The position numbers and the translations under genes were made by a program. Of a stretch of 64,000 nt of DNA, positions 1 to 9,539 are shown in pieces. The stretch is from positions 54,701,949 through 54,765,948 of the forward strand of contig CM050449.1 of the NCBI GenBank assembly GCA_027563935.2, read 5' to 3'. The DNA is from Costus lasius (taxonomy: Eukaryota > Streptophyta > Magnoliopsida > Zingiberales > Costaceae). Within the stretch, counting starts at the first letter, position 1; every line of letters starts with the position of its first letter. The notes beneath the pieces are model-generated. The model searched no databases. It had not been told where the DNA came from and saw nothing but the letters and a program-made list of their open reading frames with translations.

Positions 1-1442
1 GTGCCGTATTTATCAGAGATTTCAGACCAGAGAACTCATCAGATTTTATGGCACTGCCACAATAACTTTTACGGGCCATAATTTTGACACAGGGTTCACA
101 TAACCAAAATATGGCACTGCCGTAAAATATTTTACGGCCATAATTTCCATTCAAAAACGTGATTTTTACGGGCCCGAAACTTGCGCAGACCATATCTTTT
201 GATCCAGACCTCCAAATTGAGATCCGAAAGATGCTACAGACTCGCCTTTAAGAGGAGAACACACACGAAGTGAAAGGGGAATTGTTATCCAGTATTGAGA
301 GAGAAATTGTCAGAGAGTCGCTTAGGGTTTGTACTCATGCCGAGTGGCGTAGAGGGCACCTCAGGCTGTGATTTTCATGCAGAAGCTTCTCCTGGAGGAG
401 GAGATGATACCCATAAGTTTCAAAGCAAAAGGAGTTCAATCAAAGGAGGAATCAACGAAAGAAGGGGCGCGGCACTGTTCACAGCGTGTTTTGGAGGCAA
501 TTTACGGCTGTAATTTCTATTACATCCGTGTTGTAACGTTGTTTCTTCTTCTTCTTTTATTTTTGAACACTTTGATACTATGGCTTATTGTGTTTCTCCT
601 TCCATGCAAGCTTAAACATATTTTGGGACATGGGGTGTAATCCTTTTGATTTTTCTTGATTAGATAATCTTTTCTTTCGTCAAAATAATCTTTATTATGA
701 TAATTCTACATATGTGATTGATTATACTTTGATTCTCCATAGATTGATGTTATTATTCATGTTTTAGAGTTCTCGCAATGAGGACCGAAAGGTAATTTGC
801 TTGAGAACTTGGAACCCTATAATTACATGTTAGGAACTCTCTTAGGTTAGTTCTTAATTATTTGATTTTAGTGATCTTATTGCCATGATGATAATTTGAA
901 TCTAGGGCAGAGTCGAGTTGTCAAACGTGGAGATCTTGCACGAAAGTGAGGATCGAAACGTTGGAGAACCATAAGTAGAACTTGTGTTGAGTCTCGGATG
1001 CACGAAAGTGATCATTGAGATTCCACTTGAGACAATCAACTTAGAATTCGGATGCACGAAAGTGATCTCGAGTTCTTTGATTGATGATTTACTTATCTTC
1101 AGCTTGGGATAGATCTTGCGCGAAAGTGAGGATTAGTCCCTGCATGATTGTCTGCACGAAAGTGAGATGATCCCTTTATGACATAAATTAAGTCTTTATC
1201 ATGATAAGATTAGTCTGACGACATTTTATTTAAATCTAGTCATTAGAATTAAGGAGAATGAAACCCTAGTCCCAATGTTTCTCTCTGATTATCTGATTTC
1301 GTGTGTTTTCCATCATTGTTTTGCTATTATTCGATTGCTTAGCTTGTAGGAATACAACTATTTGGTACTTAACAATAAGGTCTCTGTGGTTCGATATCTT
1401 TCTTTATTACTTCGAGTATCCGTGCACTTGCAGATCACAACA
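1..1442 (+). repeat. 5' LTR (partial) of the Athila-type element
   Basis: Matches 6141-7585 with an offset of about 6140 bases and ends in ACAACA at 1442. It carries GGCACTGCCGTAAAATATT-like palindromes (1-180) and five copies of the motif GCACGAAAGTGA or a close variant between 939 and 1166. Small reading frames inside (for example 295-640 and 1303-1665) are LTR sequence and are not treated as genes. Confidence 0.9.
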
Positions 1443-1448
1443 AGTTTT

Positions 1449-1466
1449 TGGTGCCGTTGCCGGGGA
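1449..1466 (+). other. Primer binding site, tRNA-Asp type
   Basis: TGGTGCCGTTGCCGGGGA begins 6 bases after the LTR end. The Athila lineage uses TGGCGCCGTTGCCGGGGA, complementary to the 3' end of tRNA-Asp. One position differs here. Confidence 0.85.
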
Positions 1467-1798
1467 CCTTAGCTTTGTTAATATCAAAATAGTTGTTATT
1501 ATTGCTAGACTAAGCTTTATTTGTTTTAGATTTAACTTTGTTTTCTGTTTTTGCAGGTTTTGGATTTTCACAAGTTGTGACAGAACTGTGATTTCTGAAA
1601 TTTGTGAATTTGCTTATGTTTTATCTTTTTCTTTTTTTTTATATTCTAAAAAAAAATTTGATTGATTGGTCTTAGATAATCTTTCTGTTTCTATTCTAAT
1701 TGTCTATACACAGGACTCTTAGATCTTGATATATTTTATTTCCTGTGAATTTTGAGATAACAATTTTTAGTTGTATAGAAAAGCTTTGATTTGAAGAT

Positions 1799-2981
1799 AT
1801 GTCTTTTAATCACAACTCATGGGAAAGAGGTGAGATATACATGCCACAAGGTAAGTATGAAAATGATTCATTGAGCACACTCCAAGATACGTTTAACTCT
1901 TATATGCACTCTCTTTCTTCTAGTAGATGCGATATTTGTGGATATTTTGATCATTATACCTCTGATTGTCAATTTTTAAATCCCAATTTATCGTGGAAAG
2001 AATCTTATCAATTGTATTCTAGATGGAAAAATCATCAAACTTCTTTTTCTAATGATTGCTCAAATCATGTTTCTGAACCATACTTTGAGGATAATGAAAA
2101 ATCTAGCTTAGAGATAAAGTTTGAAAAATTCATGAAACAAAGTGAGGAGGCACATGAGACCCATAAACATAGAATGGATGACATGGTTGCACACAATGAA
2201 ATTTTAGAAACCCAGTTAGCACAGCAAGCTTGTTTATTTGAGTTTGAAACTGAAGAACTTGATTTGAAAAAATCTCCCTCTGATTATGATTGTTTTGAGA
2301 TTGAGCCTTATGTGAGCATTAATGTAGCTCACTCTGATTTTGATAATTGTGAATTTGATTCTTCTGATAAATTATTTGAGGAAATTGATTTTGAAAAACC
2401 CTCTTTTGATGATATTGATTCTTTTGATAATATGTTATTTATGGTTAATTCTAATGAAGGATATGAGGGGACTAATTTAGAAAAAATCTTATTCTAGTTT
2501 TGTTGAAAATTTTGAAATTGATGAATTACCTGATTGTGAGCATGAAGGACTTGAAGAAAATTTGGATATTGCAAATATTGATGAATCTCATCATGATGAT
2601 GTTTTGCCCATATTTATTATTGACTCTTGTGATTTATTTGAAAAATTATGTTTTGTTGAGAAATCTAATTTGAGACAGAAAGTTTATTTTGATGATCCAA
2701 TGCTTGTATCTTTTGATCAAAGTCCTATTGCAATTGAAGATATATATTTGAAGAAAGGACTTATGATTTTTCTTACTGACAAATTTAGGAAGATTATTGA
2801 GTATCCTTTGAGTAGATTTAAAAATTTTGATTTTAATTTCTGCATATTTGAGAAAGCCACGTCAATCTTGATTTACATGAAATTTTGGATATTTGGATTA
2901 GTGGCTAAACTTTTTGGACAAAGGAAATGCAGAAAATTACATGCTATATATTTTGGTACTGAATCACCTGCTTCACCATGA
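1799..2981 (+). pseudogene. Gag-tail-like acidic protein with CCHC zinc knuckle, one frameshift
   Basis: The first frame (1799-2497, 232 residues) has a zinc knuckle CDICGYFDHYTSDC (CX2CX4HX4C) near residues 43-56. An NPNLSW segment and an SLE...F...LETQLAQQA segment follow, the order seen in the C-terminal part of Athila Gag. The rest is rich in Asp, Glu, Ser and Phe. The frame breaks at a run of six A (2481-2486), and the neighbouring frame stays open with the same acidic composition to the stop at 2979-2981. The likeliest reading is one protein of about 390 residues carrying a single-base indel. The capsid half of Gag is absent. Function is unknown beyond a possible nucleic-acid-binding or packaging role, which is inferred from the knuckle only. 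Confidence 0.65.
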
Positions 2982-3025
2982 TTTTTGGGTTTTGGTCAAG
3001 CTAATGACATAAAAATTAGCGCTTA

Positions 3026-3041
3026 TTGGGAGGCAACCCAA
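3026..3041 (+). other. Palindromic motif after the Gag-like gene
   Basis: TTGGGAGGCAACCCAA forms a TTGGG/CCCAA stem 45 bases after the stop codon. To my recollection this motif recurs at the end of the coding region in Athila elements. It may act in RNA structure or 3' processing, which is inference. Confidence 0.5.
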
Positions 3042-5637
3042 GCACTTTTGCTTAGCTTAGTTTCTTTTATCTTGGTTTATTTTTAGAATTAATTTTTCTG
3101 CTATTTTTGTAAAAAAAAAAAATTACGCAAAATACGGCACTGCCATAATCATCTTCACGGTACCGTATTTCTGCCGATTTCTGACCCGAGAGCTTTATGC
3201 ATATTACAGCACTGCCGTAAGGAAATGCACAGTACTATATTTGACATCTGCAAATTGCTTATTTGAGTAGGTGTTTTCTCGCTATGATTTTAAGCAACTG
3301 GGTTAGAAGAATTTTTGATCTTTGGCACCATCACAAAGTACTCATCTTTATCTATCATCTGGATATTTTTTTGGAATTTTAAAGTCCATGGATCATTCTA
3401 AAACACCTAGCAACTTTTTGATTCTGATTAATTTCTACAGCAGTTTTCTTCTGACTAATCTGATTAGCACTTTTACTGCAAGTTTTTGAGATACTTCGGT
3501 GACTTGAAACCCTGATTTTTCACATGGAATATGAAGTTTGTATGTCATTCTATCCCGTGGATGAGTTATTTTCATGAAAATATTTTCTGATCATTCTAGG
3601 ACACATAGCAACTTTTCGAATCTGATTAACTTTTGTGCAGTTTTTGCAGTTTTGTAATCTGAGTAGCCTTCTTTCTGTTGATACCCTAAATTCCTGAAAG
3701 ATTTTGATCCTTCAATTTTTATACATCTGAAAAGAACGAGTTTCATTCTATCACATGGTTCTGTCCATTTTCTTTTTGGATCATTAAATCTTATTTTTGG
3801 GTATAGCTACTTTTCTTAAAAAAATTCACTGGCTGCACTGTTTGCTTTCTGCTTGTTATTGCTTATTTTGCCTCCAGATCCAGAAATCTTTAAGAGCAAC
3901 TGTCTTCCACCTCTAGCCACCACTACATCTATCTCTGACATCATTGTTTCTAGCCGTCGACACTGGATTATACCATCTGCCGACTCTTACTTCTTCTACT
4001 GCCTCTTATTCTATTGAATTTATTTATTTATGCAGCAGACTCTTCATTAGTGACTGATTTTTTTATCTATGCAGCATTATTTCTGGCACCCACCAGCCGA
4101 CGATCTCACCTCCAAGACTGTAGACTCTAGCAGGCCACTAGAGATTACTCACTCTACTGTCGGCACCACCACCGTCATTGCTAGTAGCTTTTCAGCTAGC
4201 CTCTGTTCACCTCTGCTTCTTGCCTGCTCGACTCTTTCCACCGGCATCCTCTTCAGACCTCCGACGTCATCTCTGATTCTCCCTTGAGAAAATTATTTTT
4301 ATCATTATTATTTTTGGATACTATTTTTTGACTGAGCCTTATGTATCTTAAATTGTGCAGGTAAAATTTTCAAAAGGCACATCCTTGGACCTAGCAGCAT
4401 CTACCCCGACACTATTTTTGATCTGAGCCTTATGTATTTTTAGTCAGAGCTTGCTATATAGTTTTGTGAGTATTGTTTGCACTTTCCTGTGATTATTTGA
4501 TTTGATATGATTATCTATACTTTTCTTCTCTTAGATCTATCACTTTACATCCTTTGCATTGTTTGAGCTTTATGTGATTATACGGATATATCACTTTACA
4601 TCTCATGATTGTTGAGTTTGATGCTTCTACATCACTATAACCACCGACACTGCTATCTTGTTTCACATGCTTTTTCGATGAGGTTGTATTATGATATTTC
4701 GTTATTCTGATGAGCTATCTTCGATATGGTTGTAGTATACATGATGATATATTTAGTGTTTACGATGATATTTTTATATTGTGATATTTGATGATGATGA
4801 TGAGTATATTCTTGTTTTATATTGTTGATGACTTGATTGATTGATGATGAATGGACCCATATTTGTGATTAGAGAGAAACCTATCATGTTAGATTTATTT
4901 CTTCAATGCATATCTATCTTTGAAATTTAACATTGGTTGATACATGAAATTTTGGGTAGATGTGTTATTTGAGGAATAAGATCTAAAGGTGAAACTACCC
5001 CTTTAAATAAAATGAGCATATGAGTATGATTTGTGAATTGATATCAATTGATCAACCTAGAAGATATTTAGTCTATTTTGCTATTTGTTGGGAAATAAGA
5101 ATCTAAGATCCATAAAAAATAGTGAGAGACTCCCCTACTTGGCACTATGTAAAATTGATAGTGGTACCTAAGACATGGGTTGAAGTCTATGAATGAAAAA
5201 TAATGAGAGATAAAAAGAATAAGACTCCTCTACTTGGCACTATGCAAAATTGATAGTGGTACCGAAGATAAGAGTTGAAGTCAAAAATAAAAAGTGTGTA
5301 TCTAAGTGGATGCATGCCATCTTTGCAAAAATAATCAAATACATAAAAAAAGGAAAAAAATTATATGTGGAAAAAGATCTTGGAAACCTAATTCCTGTAA
5401 ACAAAAGCATGACAGATTTGAATTGAAATTGGGTGAAGTCATGAGATTAAAAATTCTAATTATTATACGAGTTGCAAAGTTTTATTTGATTGAATTGTGG
5501 ATCCAGAGGGTTGCGTTCTAAGAATGATATGTTTGCTTGAAGTTTTATAAAGCAATTGATGAAATTTTTTGTTGATGATTGTATTTTAGAAATTTATTGA
5601 GCATGAAAAGGTTTATCTTTTAATCAACTTTCGATTT
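3042..5637 (+). other. Non-coding internal region of the Athila-type element
   Basis: No protein domain is recognisable. At 3124-3250 it carries a diverged copy of the palindromic GGCACTGCC/TACGG motif found in the LTR. A C-rich stretch at 3895-4280 looks coding only in short frames. A long AT-rich tail follows. Long non-coding DNA between coding region and 3' LTR is usual in the Athila/Tat group. Confidence 0.6.
5128..5285 (+). repeat. 95-bp tandem duplication
   Basis: GACTCCCCTACTTGGCAC at 5128 and GACTCCTCTACTTGGCAC at 5223 begin two copies with a few substitutions. Both contain a GATAGTGGTACC segment. The copies lie in the non-coding tail of the Athila-type element. Confidence 0.85.
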
Positions 5638-5674
5638 TTGCTTGAGGACAAGCAAAGTTTGAACCTTATGTATT
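5638..5674 (+). other. Hairpin and polypurine region before the 3' LTR
   Basis: TTGCTTGAGGACAAGCAA (5638-5655) is a perfect TTGCTT/AAGCAA hairpin typical of the region just before the 3' LTR in Athila-type elements. The AAGCAAAG purine stretch is the likely plus-strand primer, though it is not a long uninterrupted purine tract. Confidence 0.65.
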
Positions 5675-7585
5675 TGATGACACCAAAATATATAGTATAT
5701 TTTGTATCATTTTATATATCTTTTCATGCTAAATTGAAACTCTTTTACTTATTTTTATGGTGAATTTATCAAATATTGCAAAATCTACTTCTATTTTAGA
5801 TTTTCATGATTTTCAGGTAAAAAGGCACTATTTTAAGGCATTTTCAAGCAAAATCAAATACATGGAAGAGTTAACATCATCAAGAGGAGATCACATGACA
5901 AATTTCAAGCAAAACGGAGTAACGAACCAAAATACGGTAGTGCCGTATTCTATTTTACGGTACCGTATTTTCGTACGATACCGTAAAATCAGAGCACTAC
6001 CGTAATTTGGGGAGTTTTCAGACCAGAAGATTTTTCTGATTTTATGGCACCACAGTAAAGAATTACACGGGCCGTATTTTGGAGCATTTCAAACTAGAGA
6101 CTTTTGCTGATTTTATGGCACGGCCGTAAACCATTTCACGGTGCCGTATTTATCAGAGATTTCAGACCAGAGAACTTGTCAAATTTTATGGCACTACCAC
6201 AATAACTTTTACGGGCCATAATTTTGACACAGGGTTCATAGAACCAAAATACGGTACTGCCGTAAAATATTTTACGGCCGTAATTTCCATTCAAAAATGC
6301 GATTTTTACGAGCCCGAAACATGCGCAGACCATATCTTTTGATCCAGACCTCCAAATTGAGATCCGAAAGATGCTGCGGACTCATATTTAAGAGGTGAAC
6401 ACACACAAAGTGAAAGAGGGAATTTTTATCCAATATTGAGAGAAAAATTGTTAGACAGGTGCTTAGGGTTTGTACTCACGCTGAGAGGTGTAGAGAGCAC
6501 CTCAGGCAATGAGTTTCACACAGAAGCTTCGCCTGGAGGAGGAGACAATACCCGAGAAGTTTCAAAACAAAAGGAGTTCAATAGAAGGAGGAATCAACAA
6601 AAGAAGGGGTGCGGCATAATTAAAAAAGTGTGTTTTGGAGGCAATTTACGGCTGTAATTTCTATTACAGCCGTATTGTAACGTTGTTTCTTCTTCTTCTT
6701 TGATTTATGAACACTTTGATACTATGGCTTATTGTATTTCTCCTTCCATGCAAGCTTAAACATATTTTGGGACATGGGGTGTAATCCTTTTGATTTTTAA
6801 TGATTAGATAATCTTTTCTTTCGTCAGAATAATCTTTATTATGATAATTCTACCTATGGGATTGATTGTACTTTGATTCTCCATAGATTGATATCATTAT
6901 TCATGTTTTAGAGTTCTCGCAATAAGGACCGAAAGGTGATTTGCTTGAGAACTTGGAACCCTAGAATTACATGTTAGGAACTCTCTTAGGTTAGTTCTTA
7001 ATTATTTGATTTTAGTGATCTTATTGCCATGATGATAATTTGAATCTAGGGTAGAGTCAAGTTGTCAAACGTGGAGATCTTACATGAAAGTGAGGATCGG
7101 AACGTTGGAGAACCATAAGTAGAACTTGTGTTGAGTCTCGGATGCACGAAAGTGATCCTTAAGATTCCACTTGAGACAATCAACTTAGAATTCGCATGCA
7201 CGAAAGTGATCTCGAGTTCTTTGATTGATGATTTACTTATATTCAGCTTGGGATAGATCTTGCGCGAAAGTGAGGATTGGTCCCTGCATGATTGTCTGCA
7301 CGAAAGTGAGATGATCTCTTTATGAAGTAAATTAAGTCTTATCATGATAAGATTAGTCTGACGACATTTTATTTAAATCAAGTCATTAGAATTAAGGAGA
7401 ATGAAACACTAGTCCCAATGTTTCTCTCTGATTATCTAATTTCGTGTGTTTTCCATCATTGTTTTGCTATTATTCGATTGCTTAGCTTGTAGGAATACAA
7501 CTATTTGGTACTTAACAATAAGGTCTCTGTGGTTCGATATCTTTCTTTATTACTTCGAGTATCCGTGCACTTGCGGATCACAACA
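5675..7585 (+). repeat. 3' LTR of the Athila-type element
   Basis: It runs from TGATGACACC to ACAACA, about 1.9 kb. The start is placed by the TG dinucleotide after the hairpin/purine region, and the end by comparison with the 5' copy. It includes tandem palindromic repeats (5936-6260) and CACGAAAGTGA motifs at 7084-7310. Confidence 0.8.
5936..6260 (+). repeat. ~72-bp palindrome-rich tandem repeats inside the LTR
   Basis: Three diverged copies start with TTTCAGACCAGA-like sequence at 6016, 6087 and 6160, spaced 71 and 73 bases. Each contains TTTTATGGCAC followed by an ACGG(G/T)CCGTA-type inverted segment. Related palindromes (TACGGTAGTGCCGTA, TACGGTACCGTA) precede them. Confidence 0.8.
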
Positions 7586-8048
7586 AACTCCTAAAGTAAA
7601 ACCTGTAAAATTAAGATACGAGAGTATTTAATTTTACTTGAGATTTTGACTTGGAAATTAAATTTATGAGAATTGGATTAATTTTAAGTCAGATTTACTT
7701 TTATTAAACATTGAACAATAAGTCACGAGAGTGAAGACTTGTCCAGTGTAAATTGTTTGACTGAGAGGAGGCAATTTCTTTACAAATAAATTTTTATCTT
7801 TATCATGATAAGATTAACTGATAAAAACTTTTTTATGTCTAGTCATAGAAATTAAGGAGGATGAAACCTTAGTCCCATATCTCTCTTTGAAATTTACAAC
7901 AAATTTAATTGTTTGCTTTTAACCTATTTCATTACATATCGTCTGCTTAGCTAGTGAAAACTTGATTATTTGGTACTTAACATATAGGTCCCTATGGGTT
8001 CGATATCTTTTATTATTTCGACATATCCATGTACTTGTGAACACATCA
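7586..8048 (+). repeat. Fragment of an older Athila-type LTR (right end)
   Basis: It repeats, in the same order, landmarks of the neighbouring LTR end: TTTATCATGATAAGATTA, AATTAAGGAG(A/G)ATGAAAC, TTTGGTACTTAACA, GGTTCGATATCTTT, and an end in ACACATCA at 8048. It is far more diverged and lacks the left part. The simplest reading is that the young Athila-type element inserted into this older relative, whose left part is upstream of the window. Confidence 0.7.
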
Positions 8049-9061
8049 TATGTCAGCTTGACAAAGGGACAGAAATGCACATGTACTTAGTTATAGTTTA
8101 GGGGTTATCGATGATATCCTTTCCGATGACTTGGATAGCTGCAATGTACTACTATGTGTCATTCACTACTTGTGATGATGAGGTCATCATTACCAACATT
8201 AGAGGAACCTATAGGGTTGCACACCTAGATACATGAGATATCATATTGATCGAATAGCCTATGATCGAGTCATTTGGTTGATTTAGATCAATTTAGGAGT
8301 CTGATGCATTGTGGATGCATCTAATGAATTGGAGATGATCATATAGAGTTAGCTTATGCTTTGACACTAGTTGACATTGGTTGACCACATTTGACCTCGA
8401 TTGACTAGTTCTACTCAACATGTCAAGTGAAATAAAAAAGCACCAGAATAGTTTGGTAGCTTGTCGACTTGATTTAGCATAATCTGGAGGGTCCACAGGC
8501 TTAGGTGCATATTTGAATATTTATATTCAAATAATATAATAAATTTAATAGATTTATTTGTGACTTAAGTTGTGGGTCCCATGACTTAAACTCTATATAA
8601 TGCGGGGCTACGAGGTGTATAATGGTATGCATTCTCTTCGAGAACCATAGCCGCCTAGATCTTCAAACCCTACTCAAGCCCTAGCCGCCAATCATCTCCT
8701 CTTGGTGCCGCCCCTTTTGAAGTTGTCGCCTCCTCCTCTTGTGGCTACAAGCTACCTTCCTTTGGTGGCACAAGAAGACATTGGTGGGCTTTATTCTTCA
8801 TAGGTGCATCCTCTTGAAGGCTTGGCACAACTTGTGAAGAAGGGCGATTCTTCCACTAACCATGGCACAACTTCAAGGAAGTGGCGCAAGCAAGGTGAAT
8901 TCCTAGAGGCGTGGATCACTTCTAACATGCTCAAAAAGGTACATATTCTATCATATCCGGTGGCTTTCTCGTAAGACTAGTCCTGTTGTATTAGGAAACC
9001 TATTTCGGGCATCGCTTCTACTCTGATTTTTTATTTTAAAATTACCCGGGGTTTTGCAACA
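8049..9061 (+). repeat. Truncated copia LTR, family C (right end)
   Basis: The order of landmarks follows that of the copia LTRs further right: GATGAGGTCATCATTACC, AGGGTTGCACAC, GATGCATCTAATGAATTGG, a TATA-like region, a gene-like GCCGCC/CTTCTTC stretch, then ATTTTAAAATTACCC and an end in GCAACA. It matches 63667-64000 in reverse complement (GATGCATCTAA, TTGACATCAGTTGACC). It is a solo or split LTR whose left part is interrupted by the Athila-type LTR at 8048. Confidence 0.65.
8594..8600 (+). promoter_or_regulatory. Candidate TATA box of copia family C LTR
   Basis: TATATAA lies in the middle of the LTR upstream of a GC-richer transcribed-looking part. The reverse-oriented relative has TATATATAG at about 63714. 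Position and composition are the only support. Confidence 0.4.
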
Positions 9062-9300
9062 CGGACTGCCTATATCTACAATCCCCCACACCCTCTCTAC
9101 AATTGCCTAGACCTAATCTACGATCTGGTAGATTGTATTAATGATCTAGTAGTCCCTATCTATGATCTAGCTATCTAGTCATAGATAGGGTCTGCGGGAT
9201 CATAGACATAGGTAGCCCAATCATAGATAAGGACTGGGGGATCGTAGATACAGATTGCTGGATCATAGATATTACCAACTCAATCGTAGATATTGAAGTG
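9062..9300. repeat. 21-bp minisatellite, forward then inverted units
   Basis: Forward units (TCTACAATCCCCCA, TCTACGATCTGG, TCTATGATCTAG) run to about 9180. Units in the opposite orientation (GGGATCATAGACATAGG, GGGGGATCGTAGATAC, GGATCATAGATATT) follow to about 9295. These are the same units as the large array at 12785-13570. The array starts right beside the copia LTR end. Confidence 0.7.
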
Positions 9301-9539
9301 ACATATATATCAAGCACACAAATGTAAATGTACACATGAAAAAGATATCCATAGATAAATCCATTTGATAATTATTAAAATGTTTACAGTTACACAATTA
9401 CTTACATTTATTCACAGCACAATAGTTCACACTTATTCACACTTATTTACAACAATTATAAAGATATAAAGATGCGTTAAATAGTTGTAGGCTCAAAATA
9501 GCCCTGATTTTATTCATTCGCTTGGGAGAAATAGAATGA

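Larger units (their letters stand above)
1..7585 (+). mobile_element. Athila-type (Ty3/gypsy) short non-autonomous LTR retrotransposon, left end cut by window
   Basis: The first 1442 bases recur, diverged, at 6141-7585 and both end in ACAACA. The first copy is followed by a tRNA-Asp-type primer binding site, and the second is preceded by an Athila-like hairpin and purine region. The internal part is only about 4.2 kb and holds one Gag-tail-like gene with no protease, reverse transcriptase or integrase, so the element must depend on an autonomous partner. The two LTR copies differ at many positions and by small indels, so it is not a fresh insertion. The first ~466 bases of the 5' LTR lie upstream of the window, so the target duplication cannot be checked. 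Confidence 0.85.
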
